Shown: piece after piece, positions 54,725-63,866 of the stretch
Layout of the letters: each line of letters begins with the position of its first letter
Position numbering within the stretch: position 1 is the first letter of the stretch
NCBI RefSeq assembly: GCF_011516945.1
Contig: NZ_WOTH01000017.1
Location: 1 to 64,000, forward strand
Direction of reading: 5' to 3'
Length of the DNA stretch: 64,000 bases
Source of the DNA: Acetobacter estunensis
GTDB taxonomy: Bacteria > Pseudomonadota > Alphaproteobacteria > Acetobacterales > Acetobacteraceae
Notes under the pieces: generated by a model
What the model was told of the DNA's origin: nothing
What the model saw: the letters and a program-made list of their open reading frames with translations, nothing else
Databases searched by the model: none
Position numbers and translations under genes: made by a program

Positions 54725-56116
54725 ATGAGCGGACAGACCGTTTCCAGCCCCACGACCGCAGGCGGCGCATTGCGCTCCCGTCATGTAACCATGATCGCCC
54801 TTGGGGGGGTGATGGGAGCCGGGTTCTTCGTCGGATCGTCGGGCGCCATTGCCACGGCGGGTCCATCCGTCATCTTGTCCTACGCCTTTGCCGGGCTTCT
54901 CGTTCTGTGTGTGAACATCATGGTGTGTCTGGTGGCGCTGCGGGCACCGGGGCGCGGTTCGTTCGTGGCGCAGATTGGTGGCGTGTTGGGGCATCGCTGT
55001 GGCTTTGTCATGGGGTGGACCTACTGGACCATCTGGATCACCACTATCGGCATCGAAGTCATGGCCGCGGCCACGCTCATGGCGCCATTCGTGCACCTGC
55101 CCTACTGGGTGATCGAGGCGCTGATTCTGGGGGTGATGACGGCGCTCAACCTCGCTTCCGTGCGCGGGTATGGCGAGGTCGAAAGCTGGCTGTCGGGGAT
55201 CAAGATTCTGGCTGTGCTCGCGTTTCTGGGGATCGGTCTGTACGCGCTGGGGGTCGGGCGGCATATCACCCAGCTTCCACTTCTTGAGGGCGGCTTCTTT
55301 CCCCATGGTGGCATTGCCGTGCTCTCGGCGGTCCCGGCGGCTGTGTTCTCCATGTCTGGCAGCGAAATCGGCACGATCGCGGCGCTGGAAACGGATTCGC
55401 CCGCAGCCAATATCGCACGAGTGGCGCGAACCATAGCGATCCGGCTGGCGGCTTTCTTCATGACCTCCATTGGCATGTTGCTGTGTCTCGTGTCGTGGAA
55501 GGAATACGCGCCGGGCAATTCCCCTTTCCTGCTGGTGCTGGAACGCCTCAATGTGCCGTTCGCGCAGGACGCCATGACTCTGGTCATTCTGGCGGCCATC
55601 CTGTCCACGCTCAATTCCGGGCTGTTCGCGGCCTCACGTGTGCTGAACGAATTCGCATTGTCCGGGTATGGACCAAAGGCGTTTCATGACGCGACGAATG
55701 CCGGTGGCATACCCCGTCGCGCCGTGCTGTGTGTGGCGGCTGCCTCGGGACTGGTTGCGCTTTCGGCTGTTGCTTCCCCCAAGCTGGTTTTTGCTTTTCT
55801 TGTGAGTGTGATTGGTTCGTTCATCATCATCGACGATGTCCTGATCGTCATGGCGGGCATGAAGCTTGCGCCGGAACGTCGTGCCCTTGGCTGGTTCACA
55901 CTGGCCTGTCTGATGGCGGTCCCTGCATCCATGGCGCTCTATCCGGCGACGCGCGGAGAACTGGCTCTTAGTGCGGGTGCCATTCTGGGCATTGTGGGGA
56001 TCGGGAGTGTGATGGAGTGGATGCGTGGACGACAGGCAGTGGAGTGCGCACCGGTCCTGCACGATGAGGGCGTGCCTCTGGCGGTGCCGGTGAGGAGCGT
56101 GTCTCGGCAGCGTTGA
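54725..56116 (+). CDS. APC-superfamily amino acid permease, GABA permease-like
   Basis: A 463-residue, 12-span transporter of the amino acid transporter branch that includes GabP, CycA and ProY. The start RSRHVTMIALGGVMGAGFFVG carries the substrate-binding GVMGAGFF loop in helix 1. Later blocks are FSMSGSEIGTIAALETDSP and ILSTLNSGLFAASRVLNEFA. An optimal AGGAGG lies 7 bases before the ATG at 54725. The substrate is not resolvable from sequence; GABA is suggested by the PuuB-like neighbour. Confidence 0.88.
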   Translation: MSGQTVSSPTTAGGALRSRHVTMIALGGVMGAGFFVGSSGAIATAGPSVILSYAFAGLLVLCVNIMVCLVALRAPGRGSFVAQIGGVLGHRCGFVMGWTYWTIWITTIGIEVMAAATLMAPFVHLPYWVIEALILGVMTALNLASVRGYGEVESWLSGIKILAVLAFLGIGLYALGVGRHITQLPLLEGGFFPHGGIAVLSAVPAAVFSMSGSEIGTIAALETDSPAANIARVARTIAIRLAAFFMTSIGMLLCLVSWKEYAPGNSPFLLVLERLNVPFAQDAMTLVILAAILSTLNSGLFAASRVLNEFALSGYGPKAFHDATNAGGIPRRAVLCVAAASGLVALSAVASPKLVFAFLVSVIGSFIIIDDVLIVMAGMKLAPERRALGWFTLACLMAVPASMALYPATRGELALSAGAILGIVGIGSVMEWMRGRQAVECAPVLHDEGVPLAVPVRSVSRQR

Positions 56117-56121
56117 AGAAA

Positions 56122-56152
56122 AAGCGTGGTGGATGTGCTGCCCACCACGCTT
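56122..56152. terminator. Shared terminator between permease and FAD dehydrogenase genes
   Basis: AAGCGTGGTGG (56122-56132) pairs with CCACCACGCTT (56142-56152) around a 9-base loop, with an A run to its left. It lies between convergent genes and is best oriented for the minus-strand dehydrogenase gene, whose transcript would end in a U-rich run. Confidence 0.8.
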
Positions 56153-56164
56153 CTGAAAACCCGT

Positions 56165-57601
56165 TCAGGAAGCAGGAAATATCTTTCCCGGATTCATGAT
56201 GTCCTTCGGGTCCACCGCATTCTTGATGCGGTGCATCATGTCCAGCTCCGCACCACCGCGCCATGACGGCATCATGTAGGTCTTGAGCTGGCCCACGCCG
56301 TGCTCGGCGGAGAAAGAGCCTCCCAGTTCACGCACGATGTTGGCGACCGTATCCATCATCTCGTGATCGCGGGCGAGGAAGGCGTTGCCGTCCATGCCTT
56401 CGGGCTGAACCAGATTGAAGTGGATGTTGCCGTCACCGATATGGCCGAACGGCGCGACGCGGATGCCGGGAATGAGCTTTTCACACGCAGCGGTCGCGCG
56501 GTCGAGGAAGGTCGGGATGGCCGACAGTGGCACGGAGACGTCATTCTTGACGGATGCACCGGCACGTTTCTGCGCCTCCGCGTGTTCTTCACGCAGCTTC
56601 CACAGGGCAAGCCGCTGCGTCTCGCTCTCGGCCAGCACGGCGTCGCTCACCAGCCCGTCTTCGAATGCCTTGCCCAGCACCTCTTCCATCAACTCGCGCA
56701 GGGCATCGCCTCCGCGCGGGCTGGCCAGTTCCACCAGCACATAGGCCGGTGCGGGTTCGGAGAGTGGCAGGGCAGCATCGGGAATGAGCATGTTGACCAG
56801 ATTCATGCTCAGCCCGGACATGAACTCGAACGCCTGAATGGCGCTTGGCTCGGTGTTGCGAAAGGCCGCGAACAGGGCGAGCGCGGTTTTGGCGTCGGCC
56901 ACGGCGCACAGCGCGGCCTCAATGGATTTCGGCTTGGGCTGAAGCTGGAGAATGGCGGTTGTAATGAGACCGAGCGTGCCTTCGGAGCCGACAAAAAGCT
57001 GACGCAGCGCGTAGCCGGTGTTGTCCTTGCGCAGTCGGCGCATCAGGTCGAGTACCTGTCCATCCGGCAGGACTGCTTCCAGACCCAGCACCAGTTCGCG
57101 GGCATTGCCGTAGCGCACGGTGTTGTTGCCGCCCGCGTTGGTGGCCAGCACACCGCCAATCTCGGCCGAGCCTTCGGACGAGATGGACAGTGGCAGCATC
57201 AGCCCCGCATTGGTGGCGGCATCCTGCGCGGCTTTCAGCGTCACGCCCGCTTCCACAACCATGGTGTTATCGATGGGGTCGATCTCGCGCACACGATTCA
57301 TGCGGCTGGTGACAAGCACCAGCGCGTGTCCTGTCGTGTCCGGCGTGGCCCCGCCCACCATGCTTGTGTTGCCACCCTGTGGGACGACCGGCACGCCATG
57401 CTCGGCGCACAGACGCACGACTTCAGCGCAGGCCTGCGTGTTGGCCGGGCGGGCGACGGCGCAGGCGCGCCCATGGAAAAGATTGCGCCAGTCCGTGAGG
57501 TAGGACGCCATGTCGGATGAGGCCGTCAGCAGGCCGCTGGAACCGAGCACCTTTTCAAGAGCGTCATGCAACGGAGCGGGGAGGGAGCCTGTGGCGGTCA
57601 T
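56165..57601 (-). CDS. GlcD-like FAD-binding D-2-hydroxyacid dehydrogenase
   Basis: A 478-residue member of the FAD_binding_4 plus FAD-oxidase C-terminal family, which includes D-lactate, glycolate GlcD and D-2-hydroxyglutarate dehydrogenases. Seen are VPVVPQGGNTSMVGGATPD, SEGSAEIGGVLATNAGGNN and RQLFVGSEGTLGLITTAIL. The C-terminal APFGHIGDGNIHFNLVQP and SFSAEHGVGQLKTYMMP supply metal and substrate ligands. No FeS subunits adjoin it, which favours a D-2-hydroxyglutarate or D-lactate dehydrogenase over glycolate oxidase. The exact substrate is open. Confidence 0.88.
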   Translation of the reverse strand: MTATGSLPAPLHDALEKVLGSSGLLTASSDMASYLTDWRNLFHGRACAVARPANTQACAEVVRLCAEHGVPVVPQGGNTSMVGGATPDTTGHALVLVTSRMNRVREIDPIDNTMVVEAGVTLKAAQDAATNAGLMLPLSISSEGSAEIGGVLATNAGGNNTVRYGNARELVLGLEAVLPDGQVLDLMRRLRKDNTGYALRQLFVGSEGTLGLITTAILQLQPKPKSIEAALCAVADAKTALALFAAFRNTEPSAIQAFEFMSGLSMNLVNMLIPDAALPLSEPAPAYVLVELASPRGGDALRELMEEVLGKAFEDGLVSDAVLAESETQRLALWKLREEHAEAQKRAGASVKNDVSVPLSAIPTFLDRATAACEKLIPGIRVAPFGHIGDGNIHFNLVQPEGMDGNAFLARDHEMMDTVANIVRELGGSFSAEHGVGQLKTYMMPSWRGGAELDMMHRIKNAVDPKDIMNPGKIFPAS

Positions 57602-57637
57602 GGTGGCGTTCCGGTCTGTCGGGAGAATGCAAAAGGC

Positions 57638-58183
57638 TCAGTGAGCCAGATAATGGGCATTGGAAGGCGCTGGAGGGGCAGGAAGCAGCGAGTGAAACAG
57701 CTCCGTTCCAGCCACGCCCGCGATGCAGCCCACCACGAAGGCCAGTCCGATGAGGCTGTAACGCGGTGTGCTTGCGGCCTGTGCCGCGATGAGATTGCTC
57801 TGTGTCTCGGCGCGGGCCTGCTGGGTCAGGAACAATTCCGCTTTCAATGCCGCATTGGCAGCCCGGACGTTGCGCAGTTCCAGATCGAGCCGCGTCATGC
57901 CTTCCGTCAGCTCCCGCACGCGCTGGCGTTCCTGCTGCACATCGGCGCTGCTGGCGCGCGAGGTGCGGCTGCGGGTGGATGAGGACGAGGCGCGTGATTT
58001 CGGCGGATTGGGTGCGATGGCGGTGAACAGGTTCTTCAGCGCCCCGCCCGTCACCTTGTTACGCTGGGCGCGGGCACGCAGCGCGGTCAGGGCCGTCTCG
58101 GACTGTCCCGGCTGATCTTCGAGCACCAGCGCCAGAATGTCGGAGAGGATCTTGAGTTCCTTGGGATCGAGCGTGTCGCTCAT
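57638..58183 (-). CDS. Hypothetical protein with coiled coil and C-terminal membrane segment
   Basis: A 181-residue protein of no recognised family. The first 60 residues are a mixed helical region (ELKILSDILALVLEDQPGQSE, core LSDILALVLE). A Ser/Arg-rich stretch follows (about 67-85), then a predicted coiled coil (VQQERQRVRELTEGMTRLDLELRNVRAA, in part) and one hydrophobic segment (YSLIGLAFVVGCIAGVAG) near the end. Its start overlaps the tsaC stop by 4 bases, so it is probably translated with tsaC. The tail after the membrane segment is short and proline-rich. Confidence 0.7.
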   Translation of the reverse strand: MSDTLDPKELKILSDILALVLEDQPGQSETALTALRARAQRNKVTGGALKNLFTAIAPNPPKSRASSSSTRSRTSRASSADVQQERQRVRELTEGMTRLDLELRNVRAANAALKAELFLTQQARAETQSNLIAAQAASTPRYSLIGLAFVVGCIAGVAGTELFHSLLPAPPAPSNAHYLAH

Positions 58184-59187
58184 GCGACGGGGCACTCCTG
58201 TGCGGAGGGTGGTGAGGTAACGGGACGTGGTGCTGCGGCACGGGTGAGACGATCACGAATGGCAGCGCCCAGTCCCTGCTGAGGGATAGGTTGGACCGCG
58301 ATACCGCGCAGGCCCAGACGCGCCCCTTCATGGTCCAGATGACGCAGACCTGCGAACAGCCGGGCCGCCGCCTCATCCAGAGCCTGCCGTTCACTCAGAT
58401 TCCACACGAGAGGAGAACCGGCCAGCGGTGCGCCGAATGCCAGCAATGCCTCTCCATCTTCCACGGATGTGGCGTTCAGTCGCACGGGAAGGGTCGGTGC
58501 GTAGTGGGAGGACAGCATGCCCGGTGCGACGGGTGTGGCGGATGCGAGAGGGGCCGAGCGCTCCACGGGGCCGATCAACGCTTCGATGTCTTCCACCGTG
58601 ACGCCACCGGGACGAAGCAGGCGGGGTTTTTTGCCCGAAAGATCCAGCACCGTGCTCTCCACCCCTACCGGGCAGGGGCCGCTGTCGAGTACTGCGTCGA
58701 TGCGTCCGTCGAGCCCATTGAGCACATGAGCGGCGGTCGATGGGCTGACGGCCCCTGAAGGATTGGCTGAAGGGGCTGCAATGGGGCGTCCGACCGCACG
58801 CAGGAGCGCGAGTGCGCTCTCACATGCCGGCACGCGCACGGCGGCGGTGGGAAGACCTGCTGTTGCAAGGTCACAGATCTCACCGCGTGGACTGCGGGGC
58901 AGAACGAGGGTGAGCGGGCCGGGCCAGAACCGCTCGGCCAGCTTTTGCGCGCGCGGGTCCGCCGTGACCTGCGTGAAAGCCGCCTCCGCATCGGGGAAAT
59001 GGCTGATGAGCGGGTTGAAACGGGGGCGGCCTTTTGCCTCGAAGATACGGGCGACGGCCAGTGAATCCGTTGCGTCCGCTCCAAGGCCGTACACCGTCTC
59101 CGTGCCGAACGCGACAAGACCGCCCGTGCGCAGGATTTGGGCTGCGCGGGCCAGTCCGTGGTCAGTAGGGGTGAGGCGTTCGGTCAT
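58180..59187 (-). CDS. tsaC: L-threonylcarbamoyladenylate synthase (TsaC/Sua5)
   Basis: A 335-residue enzyme making threonylcarbamoyl-AMP from threonine, bicarbonate and ATP for t6A. The YrdC domain has GGLVAFGTETVYGLGADAT, IFEAKGRPRFNPLISH, FWPGPLTLVLPRS and PIAAPSANPSGAVSPSTA. A Sua5 C-terminal domain follows (APGMLSSHYAPTLPVRL). This makes it the long Sua5 form. The ATG at 59187 follows AGGAG. TsaD is encoded at 40631-41749. Confidence 0.95.
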   Translation of the reverse strand: MTERLTPTDHGLARAAQILRTGGLVAFGTETVYGLGADATDSLAVARIFEAKGRPRFNPLISHFPDAEAAFTQVTADPRAQKLAERFWPGPLTLVLPRSPRGEICDLATAGLPTAAVRVPACESALALLRAVGRPIAAPSANPSGAVSPSTAAHVLNGLDGRIDAVLDSGPCPVGVESTVLDLSGKKPRLLRPGGVTVEDIEALIGPVERSAPLASATPVAPGMLSSHYAPTLPVRLNATSVEDGEALLAFGAPLAGSPLVWNLSERQALDEAAARLFAGLRHLDHEGARLGLRGIAVQPIPQQGLGAAIRDRLTRAAAPRPVTSPPSAQECPVA

Positions 59188-59254
59188 GCGGCTCCTGTCA
59201 CAGGATGCGCTTACCACGGATGAGCATCCGATCACAGATTCGATGAAAATCCGG

Positions 59255-60052
59255 TCATGTGGCGTCGCCGAGATCGCCGATGCACACGAAATGCGGGTTT
59301 TTCCATCCTGCTTTACCATAGCGCAAGGGACCGCTGCCATCGAGACACAGTACCTCTCCCCCCGCAGCTTCCACGATGGCCTGCGGGGCGGCTGTGTCCC
59401 ATTCCATCGTCGGGCCAAGGCGGGGATAGAAATCCGCCACGCCTTCGGCCACGCGCACGAACTTCACGGCCGAGCCGATATTGCCCAGCGAAGCCACGCG
59501 GCGCTGCCCAAGGAAACGCGCCAGTTCCGGGGCGTCGCCATGATGGCGGGACGCCAGCACACTCAGTCCTTCGGCGGGCGCCTTGCGGACGTGGATGTCG
59601 TGCGTGCCCTGCGCGTCATAGCGTTTGGCGCCCAAGCCCACGCCACCTGTGTAGAACTGGTCATAGGCGGGAAGCGCCATTGCCCCCAGCACGGCGCGGT
59701 GATCGCGCACGAGTCCGATATTGACGGTGAAATCGTCGCGGTTGGCCGCGAATTCCCGCGTGCCGTCCAGCGGGTCCACCAGCCAGTAGGTGTGTCCGGC
59801 TTCCGTGACGATGCCTGCAGCCACTTCTTCCTCGGCAATCACGGGGATGTGCGGCACGGCCGCACGCAGGCCCGCGAGGATGTGCCGTTCCGCCGCCTGA
59901 TCGGCTTCGGTGACGGGAGAGCGGTCGGATTTCGTGGTGGTGACGAAGCCCTTGGCGCGGATATCATTGATGATTACGGCGGCCTCACGCGCGAGGCGCA
60001 GAGCGAGGGCGAGCAGATCTGTGTCGGAGGGGAGGGGCGTGTTGGACATCAT
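59255..60052 (-). CDS. cysQ: 3'(2'),5'-bisphosphate nucleotidase CysQ
   Basis: A 265-residue inositol-monophosphatase-fold enzyme hydrolysing PAP to AMP. Metal ligands lie in KSDRSPVTEADQAAERHI, IAEEEVAAG and LVDPLDGTREFAANRDDFTVN (the DPLDGT core), and in GPTMEWDTAAPQAIVEAAGG. Two adjacent ATGs (60052 and 60049) are both plausible; the ribosome-binding site is weak. It diverges from pepA. Confidence 0.92.
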   Translation of the reverse strand: MMSNTPLPSDTDLLALALRLAREAAVIINDIRAKGFVTTTKSDRSPVTEADQAAERHILAGLRAAVPHIPVIAEEEVAAGIVTEAGHTYWLVDPLDGTREFAANRDDFTVNIGLVRDHRAVLGAMALPAYDQFYTGGVGLGAKRYDAQGTHDIHVRKAPAEGLSVLASRHHGDAPELARFLGQRRVASLGNIGSAVKFVRVAEGVADFYPRLGPTMEWDTAAPQAIVEAAGGEVLCLDGSGPLRYGKAGWKNPHFVCIGDLGDAT

Positions 60053-60239
60053 GCAAGTATCTCTTACCCGACGGGGATGAAGCTGCAATTTAATATCGTG
60101 ACTGGTCCGTGGGGGAGGTGCCCTGCGTGACATGCAGACGCGCCGGTTGCCAACGCTTCCGCCCGCCGTTACGCCTTGGGCATCATGGAGGAGGCGGCCT
60201 GTCCGTCCTCCGTTTTCCTGCCAGAAACGAGGCCTCATC

Positions 60240-61703
60240 GTGACCGAGATCAGCTTCTCCAACCTTGCACTTCCTTCCGACGGCGCTCTGGCCCTTCCCG
60301 AGTTCACCGATTCCGATCGTTCAACGCTTTTCAAAGCCGCGGACGACGCCACGAATGGCGCGTTGTCTCGCGCGGCGGAAGCGGCCTCCTTCACTTTCCG
60401 CAAAGGCGCGACCTGTGTGGTGCTGGCGCCGGGCGCGGGATTGGACCGTGTGGTGCTCGTGGGTCTCGGTCCGAAAGCGGATGTGACAGAGACCGTCGCT
60501 GAGCAGGTGGGCGGTGTCGCGGCGCAGGCCATGACCATGCACACAAAAGCCGCGATTTCGACAGCGGCGCTGGACGGTGTGCTTGCGGCCCATCTGGCGC
60601 TCGGCGCGTCACTTGGTCTTTACCGTTTTGATCGCTATCGCACGACGGAAAAGAAGGAGGAACTGCCCAAGCTGACCGCTCTTTCCGTTCTTGTGGCGGA
60701 TGTTGCGGGCACGAAAACGGTCTGGGCCAGTCTGGAGCCGGTGGCCAAAGGCGTGACACTCACACGCGATCTGGTGACGGAGCCGGCCAATGTGCTCACA
60801 CCGGCGGAATTCGCCAATCGTGCCGAGAAGCTGCGTGATCTGGGTGTCGAGATCGAGGTGTTCGACCGGGATGCGATGGAAAAGCTCGGCTTCGGTGCGT
60901 TGCTGGGTGTGGCGCAGGGCAGCGTGAACGCGCCGCGCATGGTGGTGATGCGCTGGAACGGCGCGGGCGATGAGTCCGCACCGCTGGCGTTTGTTGGCAA
61001 GGGGGTCACGTTCGATTCCGGTGGCATCTCCATCAAGCCCGCTGCCGGCATGGAAGACATGAAGTGGGACATGGCGGGTGCGGGCGTGGTGACCGGCCTG
61101 ATGGCGGCTCTCGCGGGGCGTAAGGCGAAGGTCAACGCGGTCGGGCTGATCGGTGTGGTGGAGAACATGGTCTCCGGCACGGCGCAGCGTCCGGGCGATG
61201 TGGTGAAAAGCGCGTCAGGTCAGACCATCGAGGTGCTGAACACGGACGCGGAGGGGCGCCTCGTACTCGCGGATGTGCTGTGGTATGCCCGCGATCGCTT
61301 CGCGCCTCGCCTGATGGTCGATCTGGCCACGCTGACGGGGGCGATCATCGTGGGACTCGGCCATGAGAATGCGGGCCTGTTCTCCAACGACGACACGCTG
61401 GCCGCCGATCTGACGAAGGCTGGCGCGATCACAGGTGAGACCCTGTGGCGCATGCCGATGGGCGAGGCTTACGACAAGCTGCTCCGCTCCGATATTGCCG
61501 ACATGAAGAATATCGGTGGTCGTCCGGGTGGCTCCATCACGGCGGCGCAGTTCCTCAAGCGCTTTGTGGGCGAGACGCCTTGGGCGCATCTCGACATCGC
61601 CGGTGTGGCGTGGGCAGCAAAGCCGAAGACCGGCGCACCGAAGGGCTCTACGGGTTTTGGCGTGCGTCTGCTCGACCGGTTTGTGCGCCAGCACGAGGGC
61701 TGA
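60240..61703 (+). CDS. pepA: Leucyl aminopeptidase PepA
   Basis: A 487-residue M17 family dizinc aminopeptidase. Metal and catalytic residues fall in LAFVGKGVTFDSGGISIKP, MKWDMAGAGVVTGLMAALA and the signature NTDAEGRLVLADVL. The GTG at 60240 follows ACGAGG and begins the conserved domain; the frame is open to 60132 without support. It is immediately followed by holC, a conserved pairing in Proteobacteria. Confidence 0.96.
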   Translation: MTEISFSNLALPSDGALALPEFTDSDRSTLFKAADDATNGALSRAAEAASFTFRKGATCVVLAPGAGLDRVVLVGLGPKADVTETVAEQVGGVAAQAMTMHTKAAISTAALDGVLAAHLALGASLGLYRFDRYRTTEKKEELPKLTALSVLVADVAGTKTVWASLEPVAKGVTLTRDLVTEPANVLTPAEFANRAEKLRDLGVEIEVFDRDAMEKLGFGALLGVAQGSVNAPRMVVMRWNGAGDESAPLAFVGKGVTFDSGGISIKPAAGMEDMKWDMAGAGVVTGLMAALAGRKAKVNAVGLIGVVENMVSGTAQRPGDVVKSASGQTIEVLNTDAEGRLVLADVLWYARDRFAPRLMVDLATLTGAIIVGLGHENAGLFSNDDTLAADLTKAGAITGETLWRMPMGEAYDKLLRSDIADMKNIGGRPGGSITAAQFLKRFVGETPWAHLDIAGVAWAAKPKTGAPKGSTGFGVRLLDRFVRQHEG

Positions 61704-61712
61704 TCGGGCGAC

Positions 61713-62159
61713 GTGGCTGATGTCGGCTTTTATCACCTGACCCGCACCGGCGCGGATGAGGCGCTGCCGGTGCTGTTGGGACGCACGCTGGATGCGGGAA
61801 AACGCGCTGTCGTGCGGTGCGCGACGCCGGAAGACGCCGCGGCGCTTGATGAGGCTTTGTGGACAGTGTCCGAGCCGGTGTGGCTGCCGCATGCGGCCAC
61901 AGGCGGCGCATATCCCGAGCGCCAGCCTATCTGGGTCACGGCGGAGGGGGATGTGCCCAACGCGGCGACATTCCTGTTTCTTGCCGGGATTACGGACGTG
62001 CCCAAGGTTGAGGGGTTCGAACGTGTGTTCGATCTGTTCGACGGACGCGATGAAGAGGCCGTTGCGGCGGCACGGCTGCGTTGGACGGCGCTGAAAGAGG
62101 CGGGCCATACGCTCACGTATTGGAAACAGGAACCCAAGGGCTGGGTGCGGGCGCGTTAG
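61713..62159 (+). CDS. holC: DNA polymerase III chi subunit
   Basis: A 148-residue chi subunit, which links the clamp loader to SSB. The start VGFYHLTRTGADEALPVLLG and the blocks PVWLPHAATGG, PIWVTAEGD and RWTALKEAGHTLTYWKQ match the family. The GTG start lies 9 bases after the pepA stop, so the two are co-transcribed. Confidence 0.92.
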   Translation: MADVGFYHLTRTGADEALPVLLGRTLDAGKRAVVRCATPEDAAALDEALWTVSEPVWLPHAATGGAYPERQPIWVTAEGDVPNAATFLFLAGITDVPKVEGFERVFDLFDGRDEEAVAAARLRWTALKEAGHTLTYWKQEPKGWVRAR

Positions 62160-62180
62160 TTAACGCGGCAGATGGCACGA

Positions 62181-62223
62181 CAAGGGCTCTGCCCTTGACT
62201 CGCCAAAGGCCGGGGGCCTTTGG
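62181..62223 (+). terminator. Double hairpin after holC, possible dispersed element
   Basis: CAAGGGC/GCCCTTG (62181-62197) is followed by CCAAAGGCC/GGCCTTTGG (62203-62223). The pair lies just after holC. Such tandem hairpins with GGGC and CCAAAGG arms are, from memory, common downstream of genes in acetic acid bacteria; this was not checked. They probably end the pepA-holC transcript. Confidence 0.7.
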
Positions 62224-62404
62224 AAACCGATCTTTTGCCAAAAAAACAGGAAGGAGGGATATGCGCTCTCTCCTTACGCGGGATGAGTGTGTCGGATCGC
62301 TTCCACCCTTACCTGCAACCCCGGCATGAATGGATGACGGCGTCATCTCACGGAACCTTATGGGGTCATCAGGCTTGGAACCTTCGATAACAGGAGGACG
62401 GACA

Positions 62405-63259
62405 ATGACAGGAAACGTCAGGCTACGTAACGGTGTCGAGGTGCCGGCGCTGGGCATGGGCACCTGGAACATGGGCGATGAACCCGATCGTCGCGCTGCG
62501 GAAATCGAGAGCCTGCGCACGGGGCTGGATCTCGGGCTGAACGTGATCGACACGGCCGAGATGTATGGCAGCGGTCGTTCGGAAAGTGTGGTGGGGGAGG
62601 CGATCGCAGGCCGTCGGGACGAGGTGTTTCTCGTCACGAAAGTGTTGCCCTCCAACGCCTCGCGCAAGGATGTGCCCAAGAGCTGCCGTCGTTCGCTGGA
62701 GCGTCTGAAAACGGATCATATTGACCTCTATCTTCTGCACTGGCGTGGATCGGTGCCGTTGCAGGAAACGGTCGAGGCTTTTGAGAAGCTGCGCGATGAG
62801 GGGCTGATCGGAAACTGGGGCGTGTCCAACTTCGATGTCGATGACATGCAGGAACTGGAGAGTGTAACGGGTGGTGATGGCTGTCTGGCCAATCAGATCC
62901 TCTACAGTCTCGATCATCGGGGTGTGGAGTTCGATCTGCTTGAGTCGGACCGCAGGCAGAACATTGCCACCATGGCGTATTCACCATTGGGGCAGGGTGG
63001 TCTTTTGCTGCGCAACGACACGCTTGCGGCCATTGCCGAAGAACACAAGACGTCCCTCGGTCAGGCCACGCCCGCACAGGTGGCGCTGGCGTGGGTGCTG
63101 CGCCAATCCGGTCTGATCGCCATCCCCAAGGCGGGAAGCGTGGCGCATCTGCGCCAGAACGTGGCGGCGCGTGAAATTAAGCTGACGGCGGACAATCTGG
63201 CGGCTCTCGATCGCGCGTTTCCGCCGCCAACGCGGCATGTGGCGCTGGAAATGATCTGA
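62405..63259 (+). CDS. Aldo/keto reductase
   Basis: A 284-residue NADPH-dependent TIM-barrel reductase. The catalytic tetrad is D49 and Y54 (IDTAEMYGSG), K79 (LVTKVLPSN) and H112 (LYLLHWRGS). The C-terminal IPKAGSVAHLRQN contributes to NADP binding. An optimal AGGAGG lies 7 bases before the ATG at 62405. It is most similar in layout to YeaE or 2,5-diketo-gluconate reductase-like proteins; the substrate is unknown. Confidence 0.92.
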   Translation: MTGNVRLRNGVEVPALGMGTWNMGDEPDRRAAEIESLRTGLDLGLNVIDTAEMYGSGRSESVVGEAIAGRRDEVFLVTKVLPSNASRKDVPKSCRRSLERLKTDHIDLYLLHWRGSVPLQETVEAFEKLRDEGLIGNWGVSNFDVDDMQELESVTGGDGCLANQILYSLDHRGVEFDLLESDRRQNIATMAYSPLGQGGLLLRNDTLAAIAEEHKTSLGQATPAQVALAWVLRQSGLIAIPKAGSVAHLRQNVAAREIKLTADNLAALDRAFPPPTRHVALEMI

Positions 63260-63316
63260 AGGAATGCCGGATGGCGCTGTCGCGGACCATCCGGCGTGCT
63301 TGCCAATGAGACGTTG

Positions 63317-63715
63317 TCAGGTGGTCTTGGCTTTCGCGTCTCTCTGCGCCTGCAAGGCGTTGCGGTAGACGATGCCGGGGATGACTTCGGCCAGACCGTT
63401 GACTGTGGCCGTCTGCGAAAGTCCGGTTTCGCGCGCGAACTCCTCGATCTTGTCCGGCGAAATGAGAATACGGACGACCCGCTCGGTGGTTGGGCCGCGT
63501 GGTATGGCGTCGCGCCAGCTTTGCAGAAGATCGTCAAGACCTTCTTCATGCGCTCGTCGCCTCACCTCCGGAATGCCGGGGGCGCCCTGTTTACCCATGT
63601 ACTGGCTGACGGTTGTGGCCAGTCCTGAATTGTCGCGATGCGCCCATGTAAAGAAATCCGCGACGGTGTTCAGGGGCTCGGGCAGATTGTCCTGAGTGCG
63701 GGTTCTGTTGGTCAT
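63317..63715 (-). CDS. YidB-family (DUF937-like) protein
   Basis: A 132-residue soluble protein. The C-terminal half GLDDLLQSWRDAIPRGPTT, LISPDKIEEFARETGLSQT and VNGLAEVIPGIV follows the YidB pattern (GLxDxxxSW, a helix pair, then LxxxLPxxV). Function of the family is unknown. The N-terminal 50 residues lack the usual YidB start. A good GGAGGG lies upstream of the ATG at 63715. Confidence 0.8.
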   Translation of the reverse strand: MTNRTRTQDNLPEPLNTVADFFTWAHRDNSGLATTVSQYMGKQGAPGIPEVRRRAHEEGLDDLLQSWRDAIPRGPTTERVVRILISPDKIEEFARETGLSQTATVNGLAEVIPGIVYRNALQAQRDAKAKTT

Positions 63716-63866
63716 GACACCCTCCTGTACGACAGGCGGTGATGAAATCAGCGGGCTTCGGCTATGTTTGTGAAATCCGCGCGATGCCCGTGATCGCGCC
63801 TGTCCTGTGAAAGGTCAACGTATCGCAACCGGTCCGGTTCGGTGCGTTCCCCACATGGAGAAAATT

